Source: Hallerella porci
GTDB lineage: Bacteria > Fibrobacterota > Fibrobacteria > Fibrobacterales > Fibrobacteraceae
DNA length: 64,000 nucleotides
Reading direction: 5' to 3'
Assembly: GCF_003148885.1 (NCBI RefSeq)
Contig: NZ_QGHD01000006.1
Span: 1-64,000, forward strand
Each line of letters begins with the position of its first letter. Within the stretch, counting starts at the first letter, position 1. Shown here one piece after another: positions 32,680 to 41,931 of this stretch. A program made the position numbers and the translations under genes. Below the pieces are notes generated by a model. The model was not told the DNA's origin. It made no database searches and worked only from the letters and a program-made list of their open reading frames with translations.

Positions 32680-35193
32680 ATGAAAAATTTCCTTACCGTT
32701 CTGCACCTGCTTGCTGTTTGTTTGTATGCGGCAGTGGCAGAGCCTTCGCAGTCTTCAATGGCGATACTGCTGGATGCGTCGGGCTTGTGCAAGGAAAGTT
32801 CTTCTGAATCTTGGCAGAATTTGGAAGTCAAAAACTTCTTGAAAAATAACGCCTTTTATGGCGATGCAAATGCAATTTATTGTAAATCCTATGATGATGC
32901 ACTGAGTCCTGCCGATGCGGCGAAAATTCTTTTTAGCGGCTCTAATTCTGTTTTCAATGAAGCGATAAAAAAGTGGTCTCAGAATAAACAACGTAATCAA
33001 TCAGAAGATGTACCGAGCCGATTTGTCATCATTGCGGAAGGTGCTGCCGGCTTGGCCGTTCGCGAATACATTCAAAGTAAAAATTACCGAGGCGAAATTG
33101 CAAATGTACTGTTTTTCAACACGCCTCATGAAGGGACTGGTTTTGCTGATCAGGCTTTGCTCAAAAATTCGTCTGCATTGAACAAGTCCAAATCCGCGTC
33201 CGATTACAGCGATATCATTCCGCTTGCGTTAGCGGTTTATCTTGTCGGTGGTAGCGACGCTCTTGAGTCGTTGATGATGTCGCTTCTGAAAGAAGCGGTC
33301 TTTGGAATGGCTCAGAATACGAATAAGGTAAAGGAAAATTTTTCCAGTTTTTTTAGCGATGCAGATAAATCCTACAAGTCGATGTTGTATTTGTCACAAG
33401 ATTTGGATTTGAACGACAAGGTTTATGACGAAGTAAAAACGAAGGCTCGAGAAAAGGGAATTGAATTAAAGGATTATGTTGGCAATACACAGCTTTTGAA
33501 TTCGTATTCCAAACTAGGCACTTTTGAACATCCATTTTACAATAACGTTTATTCCTACGGGCTTCCTACAATCGGAAATGGGCGTAGGACTCTGGCCGAT
33601 TTTGCAGACCAGGCAAAGAACCATGTGAGCAAAGAAAAACTCCGGGAAATGCTCACGGAATCCGTTTCGACAAAGCTTGTAGAAAGTGGCATCAATGCAG
33701 ATGCTGAAAAAATTGGCAACTATTTTTCGAGTGCAGTGTCGGAAGATTTTGCAGCCGAAGCAAAATCGGCTGCTGAAAAAATCGCAGCCGAATATAAAAT
33801 TCCTATATCACAAATCTCGGATTGCGTGCAAAGTATTTCATCATTGAGCAAATTGAAATTCAACAAGGAAAATCTGCCAAGTTCAATTCTGAAAGTCATC
33901 AGCATCGCAAATAAATTCTTACCCGAAAAATACAAGTCGGAACTGTACTCCACCTTTATTGACGAGTACTCCGCAACCCTTTCTGAAATGGACAGAAGTG
34001 CAAAAGAAATCCGGGGTGAATTGAAAAAGGGAACGAAACTGATTTCGAACAACCTGTCCAATTACGCCATCAATTTTTTTGACGAGGGAACATTTGACGT
34101 ACCTGCCGTCAGCGCCATCGGAAAGAATGTAAGAGCCTTCAAGGAATCCGGGGTTACGCAAATAGGGTATTCCTTAGAAGATTACATTAAGGAAAAAGGA
34201 GACGACTATAAAGAATTGAAAAGCTATTTGGAACATGTATCCAAAGCAGGCAAACTGGAAGAAACAAGGGAAAATATTAACCTAGGCTTAAAAATCGGAT
34301 GTTCAGTTATAGAGCATATACATCCAGCAGCGGGAAAAGCATGTCGGGCGGCCCAGTTTACGGCAAATGTGGCATTAATCGCCAATACATCTTCAGCCAT
34401 TGAAAATGCAGTGAAAGAAGTGGCATCGTTGAAAGACGCCAAGTTCATTGCAGTTAAAAAGTCAATGGACAAAAACCAGCATCAAAGTTTCTGGAATGAT
34501 CATAACGGAATCAGGCGAGATATTCAATTTTCCGACATGGAAAAGATGTTGTTTGGAACGCCGGTGGTCTCTTTGCAGACGGTTCACCAGAAAACGGATT
34601 CCTCCGACAATATCATCCCGCTTGCGCTGTACAAAACATTCAATCAAGTAGATAGTTTCGAGGATATTTCGGGAGATTCAACCGTTTACGGTTATGCGTT
34701 CCTGGAAAAAGAGTTTGTTGAAATTCCGCGTCATTCTCTAGCTAACAGCAACTCCGTGATGATGAAGGATATCCGCTATGAAAAGCGGGATGGTTTGCAA
34801 TTCAAATATTCTCGGTATGCAGCGATGGACGCCTTTACCGTCAGGGATTTTATCAAGGAATATCGTTTTGTCATTGACGACTTCCAGCCGGATAAGCTTC
34901 GCCTGATCAAGTTTGACTTTAATGCCCGAATGCAGATTGCTTTTGAACGCGATGGAGATTTCTGGTACATCTATCGTGGAATCAATAATATATGGGAGTC
35001 GCAAGCTATAGATACATTATCAGAAAGCCCGGTTCAAAAGGACGGGCTTTTTGTTTTTCGCCCCAAGGACATTTTCAACCGCGGCGTCAAGGATGCCAAA
35101 GACAGCATTTTTCTCAGCGCAATCCAGGAGGACGGAGCCAACAGCATTAGTATTTATGTTGTCAATAATATCGGCTATGCGAATAACCAATGA
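32680..35193 (+). CDS. Giant secreted protein, part A: degenerate lipase-like domain
   Basis: Encodes 837 residues: a signal peptide (1-20, ending AAVA), then an alpha/beta-hydrolase of the PGAP1/lipase kind (about 27-330), recognisable from FVIIAEGAAGLAVREYI and NVLFFNTPHEGTG. In true lipases the first is GHSMGG; here the nucleophile Ser is replaced (AEGAAG, residues 119-124), so this should not hydrolyse esters by the usual route. A long helical region and a beta region follow. The frame ends in TGA (35191-35193), but the same frame is open directly after it for 6.7 kb and continues the domain, so this is probably the front of one larger gene. The ATG at 32680 is preferred to 32596, which would put a second hydrophobic stretch in front. 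Confidence 0.7.
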   Translation: MKNFLTVLHLLAVCLYAAVAEPSQSSMAILLDASGLCKESSSESWQNLEVKNFLKNNAFYGDANAIYCKSYDDALSPADAAKILFSGSNSVFNEAIKKWSQNKQRNQSEDVPSRFVIIAEGAAGLAVREYIQSKNYRGEIANVLFFNTPHEGTGFADQALLKNSSALNKSKSASDYSDIIPLALAVYLVGGSDALESLMMSLLKEAVFGMAQNTNKVKENFSSFFSDADKSYKSMLYLSQDLDLNDKVYDEVKTKAREKGIELKDYVGNTQLLNSYSKLGTFEHPFYNNVYSYGLPTIGNGRRTLADFADQAKNHVSKEKLREMLTESVSTKLVESGINADAEKIGNYFSSAVSEDFAAEAKSAAEKIAAEYKIPISQISDCVQSISSLSKLKFNKENLPSSILKVISIANKFLPEKYKSELYSTFIDEYSATLSEMDRSAKEIRGELKKGTKLISNNLSNYAINFFDEGTFDVPAVSAIGKNVRAFKESGVTQIGYSLEDYIKEKGDDYKELKSYLEHVSKAGKLEETRENINLGLKIGCSVIEHIHPAAGKACRAAQFTANVALIANTSSAIENAVKEVASLKDAKFIAVKKSMDKNQHQSFWNDHNGIRRDIQFSDMEKMLFGTPVVSLQTVHQKTDSSDNIIPLALYKTFNQVDSFEDISGDSTVYGYAFLEKEFVEIPRHSLANSNSVMMKDIRYEKRDGLQFKYSRYAAMDAFTVRDFIKEYRFVIDDFQPDKLRLIKFDFNARMQIAFERDGDFWYIYRGINNIWESQAIDTLSESPVQKDGLFVFRPKDIFNRGVKDAKDSIFLSAIQEDGANSISIYVVNNIGYANNQ

Positions 35194-35214
35194 ATCAACT
35201 TTCGCTTCCAAGCG

Positions 35215-38200
35215 GTGGATTTTATCGTCGATGAGGGCTGGCCAAAATCGTTTGAGACCGTGTCGAAAATGGATGCTGCAAACATCTATGTCAACGACTG
35301 GGGCTATGGGGCGATTGCAAAAAAATGCAGTCTTGTGGTTTCGTCACCAAGTTTCCAGGATACGGTTGAAGTCCTCGCAGACAGCTTGGAAGGTGTCGGG
35401 AACCGCCTGAAATTCCGGGCTGATTTAACGTCCGTCTGGGAAAAGCATCCGCTTGAAAATGGAACCTACACCCTCAACTGGAAACTCCATTTTATTCTAA
35501 AGACCTTGAAGGCGAACAACTCCATCGAAGAACAGAATATCGATTATACGCCGCAGACAATTGTGTATGGAGACATTTCTGCTCCAGGAATTGCCTTTGA
35601 TACGACTTTCACAAAAAATACAGTTTCTTTCCATAATGACGACGCATTCGCCTATGTGGTAAGCCTGGACACCTTGGAAAACCGCATTCTGCGCGGGCTG
35701 CGCAGTTTTCTGGTGCGCAAGGACTCAAAGGAAACTCTGGATTTGCTCCACAGGGCAAATGTTGGCGAACCGTCTTACGCCATCGGCAGAACAGACACCA
35801 TGCCGTCGTGGAGTGGCTATGCAGAGCTGTATGTGCAGGCGTTTGATTTTGCAAATCCCGACAATATCACGAAGACAAGCCTTATCAACGCAGCAAGGGA
35901 TTCGGCAAAAAACTCGTGGGCACTGGTGATGCAGAACGATACGACTTTCAAAAACGGAATCAACGGAACTTCCATCCATCGCACGATCCTTGTTGATAAC
36001 GAGCCTCCGCAAGTTGCAAACGAACACGTGGAAGTTCTCAGTTTTATAGACAGCTCAATACCTACTTTTGCAAAAAAGCAGAATGGTTCTGAAATTCTTT
36101 TGAACGCCAAAGACACACTGCTCGTGTCATTCGATATAAACGAAAATTTGTTTGGACGCGATTCCGAATCGGTGTCGGTGGAACTTGTTTTCAAGGATTC
36201 TCTCGGCACAGAAAACATCAGGTGGAAACGCTATCTTCAGGATTCGACGATAAAAAAGTCGTCAAGGAATTTTATCTTCAAGGAACCCGACGCAACCAGA
36301 CTTAATGATGGAGTTTATAGCTTGACTGTAATCCTCATCGATGAAGTCGGGAATAAAAGCGAAAAAAGTATCTTGGAAAATTTGCACGTAGATCGCACTG
36401 CACCACAAATCCGTGGTGTGACCTTGGGCGATGTCGCCTACGCAAATGTGGCTGAGCTGAAAAACGGAACTGCCTACTTGAGCGAGGAAATAGATGATTC
36501 AAGAAATCTTTCTGACCTCGACTGCTACGTAAAAGTGAGTGTCAACGATGGCGTGGGAAAATGGGTTGGCCCCGTTGCTGAATCGGGACGCAAAAATTCT
36601 CTAAATTTCAGCTATGAGTTTGATATAATGCATGCCGTCACGGATTTCAGCGATGGAATATGGTATGTCTATTTCGGGTGCTTTGATGATGCCGGAAACT
36701 TCAGAATGAACATGAATTTTATCGGAATGGGTGCTCGCTATCCCGAAATAACTTATCCCAAATCCAGTTCGGAATTTTATACAAATAAAATGCTCGTTAA
36801 AGGCGTTGCGCCCAATCCCGATGTTCATGGAAACAGCAACAAGGGCACGTTCCAAATTTCATGGAAAAAGCTAGAGGATTCAACCTGGTCCGAAAACGGA
36901 ATTGACTACCTTGTATTTGACAAGAGCTTATCTGCTACAGAAAGAGATTTGGCGGTATGGAATATCGCAAAGCTGAACCTTGAAAAGGGCGAATACGCCA
37001 TTAGACTTTCCGTGAGGGAATGTGACACCTGCAAATGGATTTCTAGTGAAACGATTGTTCCTGTAGATGACCTTATTTTGCCCGATTCGGCGAATGCTCC
37101 GAAATTGGTGATCACGCCGCCAGTCGGAAACCAGGTTTCAGGGCATACAAAGGATGCTACTATAGAGTTGAAAAATGTTCCGAGTTCATCGAAATGGATT
37201 GTGAAAGCGTCTATTGAAGCGCCCTCTCCCAAGGATTCCTCCGTTTATATCAGGGCGCTCGAAAAAACATTTGACCCGATGACGATTTCGCCATTCAGGG
37301 TGCCCGCACTTGCATCGGACACGGGGCTGTCCATTTGGCAGGAAAACGATGGCTGCACTTGGCATGTTCGCTATGCAGGGACTGCGCTGGGAATCAAGCT
37401 GAACGATTCTGCAGAAAAAAGAATGGAACCCTCTTTGGCTATTCGATTCATCAAAGAAAACATTGACTGGCTTGATTCTCCTAAAGCGGATTCGACTGAT
37501 GAACTGAGCATCCTCATGGACAGCATTCGTGTCAAAAATGATGACGTCGATTTTTTAATACCGGCATACAACAAAACCAACTATTGGACTGTCGGGAAAG
37601 ACAGCGTTCACTTGACATTTAAGACAACATCTTCGTTTACGGTCGACATTTCTTCTATCGACATTTCCACTATCGACAGCGCCCGGTACAAAAGTTCGCT
37701 TTACCCAGTCGTCTATGTCCATCCAGAAAGTTACAAGGCGCATGTTGCCTGGAACGGCCTGGTAAACGGAACTTATCCCAGCGGAAGTCTTGTCCGGATG
37801 AATGTCGTTGCCTACGAAAAGGGAAACGAGAAAAACATCATCAGCGAAAGTGCGCAGTGGTATCTGGAATACGAAAAAACGGGTATCGAGATTTCGTCCA
37901 ATAACTTGGACAAATACTATGTGAACTTCTTGGGATCCAACTCGGATTCCACTGCGATGGCCGCGGGCGATTACGGATTCCAGTTTAAGCTGACGGGGCG
38001 TTCTGCTTTTGTTTGGGCAGAAATTCTGGATTCAACAAGGAACGTGGTGCACACGCTTTTGGATAGTGCGCTCATTTTGGCGACCGCGACAGACCAGTGG
38101 CAGACGCTTCGCTGGAATGGAGTCAGGGACGATTCGTTTGTTCAGGCTGGTTCATACAGCGTTCATATTCTTGTGAAAAATGACACAGGTGCGGTCGTCA

Positions 38201-41200
38201 TTGATACGCTTTATCCGTTCGAAATGAAGCATGGCGAAAACATCAGGGAAGCTGCAAAAGATTCGAGCGGACGCACGGCTGAATTGACCATGCTAGAGGC
38301 TGCGCTGGATTCAAGCGGAAATTATCGCTATGTCGGAAAGCCAGACTACTTGCTGCGTACAAATGTTACCGCGACGACATTGCCAAAAGAAAGAAGAACC
38401 TTCAATTATGAATGGGATGTATACGGAACGCAGTACCCGATTGAATACATGAAAACCCGCCCGAGCCTTGGAATCAGAAGACACCGGGATGAATTCTGGG
38501 TGACTGTCGTGACGATGGTGATGAGTGAATCAAAAAAATATCAGATTACAGATGGTCCTTGGAATAAAAACCATTGTGTTCAACAAGACGATGTAAAAAA
38601 ATACATGGGATATTGGTATAAATTGTCTGTTGAAAAAGTTCGTTTTTTAAAAGGTGAGAAATACAAAGAAATACCTGTTGACTTGAATGATACAAACGGG
38701 AACAAAACAATGGTTTATGGGTATACGCATAACTCTCATGATTCTGATCCTAATGATACCTTGCACAATTTGGTTGCTATAAAGGTTTTCCCCGCTAGTT
38801 CGTATGAATATATCTTAGGTGATTTGCATGGAAAGTCATATTTTGAGAATGCGGTATCTTCTAGTAAATATCAGTCAGCGGAAGACTTTCCGTGGGATTT
38901 GATCTACCAAAAGGGTTCATATATGGATTCAGATACGTCACGATTGTTGCATTGGTTTAACAACTGGGGCATGGCCTTGTATTATGAAGCAGTTAATACC
39001 GATTTTAAAATTCTTTCAAAATTGGATAGTTTGCAAAATACATTTGGTGATAAGTCATCAACTACGCCAGCCTGCACGCCTGATAGCGGCAATACTCTAA
39101 CTGAGAATGAATCTAAATTTGTATGCGGACCAAAAACCGCAAAGGATGAAATTGATTCAGCTGTAATAGCGCAATTCAATCCACATGCATTCATGATGGA
39201 TGTAAGGTTAGAGCCATTTGATGGTGATTCGATTTTTGTTAAGAAAAATTTCAATAAAGATCATTGCTCTGAAATGGACGGCTCCGGCACTGATATCAAG
39301 GTAAAATTTGTACTTTCAATCGATTCTAATTATTGGGAACCAAGTAATTGGGGTACAAACAATCTCGCCAATCGCTATGTCCGTTTTGATCCGCTGAACA
39401 AAACATTGTATGGCGAAGAAGGGTATGTGAAAAAATTGCATCATTTGGACTGGTTCGATTTTACCAATTTTTATGACGGTTCCAAATGGGTGAAAAATTC
39501 TGCGCTAAATAATGGACCGACCGTATTCGAGGCGCAGCGTTTATGGGTGTGGCCTGTTCCCGAAAATCCACTCATGTTTAATGATGAAATTGACACTTCA
39601 AGATTCCATAACGATCCTTCGGCTCATTACTATCCTTCTGTATATTCCTGGAGATTCTACCGCGGAAGCGACGATTTCACCTTCAAAGCGGAAACTAGAA
39701 AATCAGACGGTGAATTACGCTCCACATTTAGCAGCAATGATCCTGCAGCGACCAGTGGTAAAGACGAGATTATCAAAGAACTACCGATGCCTCATGGAAT
39801 CTACTTCGATGTGGCTCCGATGATGAGCCTTGATACAGCAAAGATCGCCGTCATTATAAAGAATGCTAATACTTCAGTTTCCTATCCTCTTGGCGATAAG
39901 AATTGTAATGTGACTCCATCCGAAGGCTTTCGTTTTTATGGCTGTGACAAGCTGGTGTCGCATGTACATGAGAATAAAGATGATTGGACTGATGACTTGT
40001 GGGAAAATACATTCCTCATAGGCAGAAACGGATATTTCCGCAATCCGCTTACGGATGACAGTGCCACCCTTTATGCATTGACGAGCGTTAAGAATCCCCA
40101 GAAAGAATTTGATTTGAATAAAACATTGACAAAGCATGTTGACTCTGCTGACTGGAATCCGAAAAAATCCGCATGGAGTTTTGTGTTGAAACCGGATACG
40201 TCTTCCAGCGATTTCCTTTTTGGTCAAGCTATCTCGATCGGAGGCTATCGCCTGAAATCGAATCAGGATGATTCTCTTGGCTGGGAAATTGACACTACCA
40301 ATGCTAATCTCAAAAAATTCACGGTTCAAAACAGAGGCAAACTCGATTCTGCGACTTTGGATTTTTACCGTTCCCGCGATTCGATTTTTACAACTCCAAA
40401 GAGTTTGAACAATGTAAATCTTGGCGATACGGTTCCGCTCGCTCGAGTTGTCGCACAGAGCTCTGCAACAAGGGACACAATTCTGTCTTCTATCTGGTCT
40501 AGAAATTTGTCGGCCACATCCGTCAATGTATACAAAAGAAAAATGCAGAACGATTTGAGACCGATTCAGCATCCCTATTTACGGGTTGCATACGATTCTT
40601 CTGCCAAGCAGTTTATCGTGAATCGCAATTCTACGGACATCTATGCAAATCGCGAAGACGAAATCGTCACGCTTCGCGGCAGCGTCCCATTCCCGGTAAT
40701 GGACTGGAAAATTTCCTATGTGCAAAACGGGATGCGTTTCAAGGTTGCCGAAGGAAGGGACGAACCGATCGAAGGTTCCATGAATGTGAACAAACTTCAT
40801 GGGAATACATCGTTCTTCCTGACTTACAAGGGTGTCGACAATTTCACCTATTACCGACAGCTGGATGTCCATATCGGAAACCAGGTCAAGGCGAGAACGA
40901 AGAGTTTGATCCAGTCCATGTATGGCAACGTGTCGGTCGCGTTTGACGAAAACGCCTGGGCAAATGATGCGGATGTCAATGTGCGCACCATGGATCCGAG
41001 CGAATGTTACGACTGCAGCCTGTTCCGAAACATGGCTCCCGTAGGGCCAGTGCTTGAAATGCAGCCATCGCATGTGTTTCCGGCAGGTCATGAACCGATC
41101 GTGACGATAGACATTTCCATGGCGACGCTGAAGGAAGCCAATGTTGATTATCGCAACCTGAAAATCTACAAGCTGGATGCAGTTAACAAAAAAATAATTC

Positions 41201-41931
41201 CGTTGGAACTTGTCGGACTTACAGGGCTTTTCAATTCTAACAAGAGCGAGTGCAAGGCTGCTGATTCGTCTAAGTGCACCTTCGTAAGGCTCTCCGCCAA
41301 AACGCCTACGTTCTCTGAATTTATCGTAATGGATTCGCTGAAGGCAGGAAGCGTTGTCGCCAAGGATTCCGTCGATGGAGTCGAACCGTTCTCCTGCGCG
41401 CAAATGGACGGTCTCTGGAACGATACGCTCTGGATGGGGACAATAAACGGTTGGCTTGAATACCCCTACCTGTGCAATGGAAAAAGCAATTACCTGTTGC
41501 AGCTCAGTTCAGCTGGCTACGTGTCGGCAGAACATCGAGGAGCGTCCTCAGCACCGATTGTGTGGCCTGCCAGAAATCCAGATTTAAACAAGGTTGATTC
41601 CGTATACCAGTCGACAATCGTATTCTATGGCATAGACGGAAATACGGAACAAAAGTTGGGCCCGGTAGTTCGTTTGGATTCTGTCGCACCCATCATTGAA
41701 AATGTGGAAATCGCTGAATCCGAAAGCGAGGACGGCTCGCGCATTATCCATGTCGAAGCAGACATTGACGAAACCGGCAGCGGCCTCGCGAAGACGACCG
41801 CGGAACTTTTCTTTGGCGGAAATCTCCTGCGAAGCGAAACCGCATTGAACAACGATGCTCCTGTATACGACTTCAAGTTGGAAAAAAGGACCTGTACAGC
41901 TGCGTTGGTTGCAAGGCGACAGTCAAGGTGA
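35215..41931 (+). CDS. Giant secreted protein, part B: repeated Ig/FlgD-like domains
   Basis: A frame of about 2,240 residues, in phase with part A and without its own signal peptide, ribosome site or convincing start (GTG 35215 is only the first possible codon). It is mostly beta sandwich: markers of Ig-like repeats, VDNEPPQV (about 35991), VDRTAPQI (about 36388) and LDSVAPII (about 41671), and a FlgD-type Ig domain near 37900-38220 (WNGVRDD, QAGSYSVHILV). Much of the middle (38500-40600) matches nothing I recognise. The frame breaks at GAAAAAAGG (41881-41889): it ends shortly after at 41931, while the Ig domain continues one frame back. Without readthrough or repair, this part cannot be secreted. 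Confidence 0.6.
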   Translation: MDFIVDEGWPKSFETVSKMDAANIYVNDWGYGAIAKKCSLVVSSPSFQDTVEVLADSLEGVGNRLKFRADLTSVWEKHPLENGTYTLNWKLHFILKTLKANNSIEEQNIDYTPQTIVYGDISAPGIAFDTTFTKNTVSFHNDDAFAYVVSLDTLENRILRGLRSFLVRKDSKETLDLLHRANVGEPSYAIGRTDTMPSWSGYAELYVQAFDFANPDNITKTSLINAARDSAKNSWALVMQNDTTFKNGINGTSIHRTILVDNEPPQVANEHVEVLSFIDSSIPTFAKKQNGSEILLNAKDTLLVSFDINENLFGRDSESVSVELVFKDSLGTENIRWKRYLQDSTIKKSSRNFIFKEPDATRLNDGVYSLTVILIDEVGNKSEKSILENLHVDRTAPQIRGVTLGDVAYANVAELKNGTAYLSEEIDDSRNLSDLDCYVKVSVNDGVGKWVGPVAESGRKNSLNFSYEFDIMHAVTDFSDGIWYVYFGCFDDAGNFRMNMNFIGMGARYPEITYPKSSSEFYTNKMLVKGVAPNPDVHGNSNKGTFQISWKKLEDSTWSENGIDYLVFDKSLSATERDLAVWNIAKLNLEKGEYAIRLSVRECDTCKWISSETIVPVDDLILPDSANAPKLVITPPVGNQVSGHTKDATIELKNVPSSSKWIVKASIEAPSPKDSSVYIRALEKTFDPMTISPFRVPALASDTGLSIWQENDGCTWHVRYAGTALGIKLNDSAEKRMEPSLAIRFIKENIDWLDSPKADSTDELSILMDSIRVKNDDVDFLIPAYNKTNYWTVGKDSVHLTFKTTSSFTVDISSIDISTIDSARYKSSLYPVVYVHPESYKAHVAWNGLVNGTYPSGSLVRMNVVAYEKGNEKNIISESAQWYLEYEKTGIEISSNNLDKYYVNFLGSNSDSTAMAAGDYGFQFKLTGRSAFVWAEILDSTRNVVHTLLDSALILATATDQWQTLRWNGVRDDSFVQAGSYSVHILVKNDTGAVVIDTLYPFEMKHGENIREAAKDSSGRTAELTMLEAALDSSGNYRYVGKPDYLLRTNVTATTLPKERRTFNYEWDVYGTQYPIEYMKTRPSLGIRRHRDEFWVTVVTMVMSESKKYQITDGPWNKNHCVQQDDVKKYMGYWYKLSVEKVRFLKGEKYKEIPVDLNDTNGNKTMVYGYTHNSHDSDPNDTLHNLVAIKVFPASSYEYILGDLHGKSYFENAVSSSKYQSAEDFPWDLIYQKGSYMDSDTSRLLHWFNNWGMALYYEAVNTDFKILSKLDSLQNTFGDKSSTTPACTPDSGNTLTENESKFVCGPKTAKDEIDSAVIAQFNPHAFMMDVRLEPFDGDSIFVKKNFNKDHCSEMDGSGTDIKVKFVLSIDSNYWEPSNWGTNNLANRYVRFDPLNKTLYGEEGYVKKLHHLDWFDFTNFYDGSKWVKNSALNNGPTVFEAQRLWVWPVPENPLMFNDEIDTSRFHNDPSAHYYPSVYSWRFYRGSDDFTFKAETRKSDGELRSTFSSNDPAATSGKDEIIKELPMPHGIYFDVAPMMSLDTAKIAVIIKNANTSVSYPLGDKNCNVTPSEGFRFYGCDKLVSHVHENKDDWTDDLWENTFLIGRNGYFRNPLTDDSATLYALTSVKNPQKEFDLNKTLTKHVDSADWNPKKSAWSFVLKPDTSSSDFLFGQAISIGGYRLKSNQDDSLGWEIDTTNANLKKFTVQNRGKLDSATLDFYRSRDSIFTTPKSLNNVNLGDTVPLARVVAQSSATRDTILSSIWSRNLSATSVNVYKRKMQNDLRPIQHPYLRVAYDSSAKQFIVNRNSTDIYANREDEIVTLRGSVPFPVMDWKISYVQNGMRFKVAEGRDEPIEGSMNVNKLHGNTSFFLTYKGVDNFTYYRQLDVHIGNQVKARTKSLIQSMYGNVSVAFDENAWANDADVNVRTMDPSECYDCSLFRNMAPVGPVLEMQPSHVFPAGHEPIVTIDISMATLKEANVDYRNLKIYKLDAVNKKIIPLELVGLTGLFNSNKSECKAADSSKCTFVRLSAKTPTFSEFIVMDSLKAGSVVAKDSVDGVEPFSCAQMDGLWNDTLWMGTINGWLEYPYLCNGKSNYLLQLSSAGYVSAEHRGASSAPIVWPARNPDLNKVDSVYQSTIVFYGIDGNTEQKLGPVVRLDSVAPIIENVEIAESESEDGSRIIHVEADIDETGSGLAKTTAELFFGGNLLRSETALNNDAPVYDFKLEKRTCTAALVARRQSR

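Noticed and set aside
35191-35193. TGA read as Trp or selenocysteine in the giant gene
   Set aside because: TGA is a normal stop in other genes of the window and no SECIS-like hairpin is evident just after it; a nonsense mutation is simpler.
41881-41889. Programmed -1 frameshift at A AAA AAG
   Set aside because: The heptamer is out of phase with the upstream frame for the classic two-tRNA slip, and no stem-loop downstream is obvious; tract-length change is more likely.
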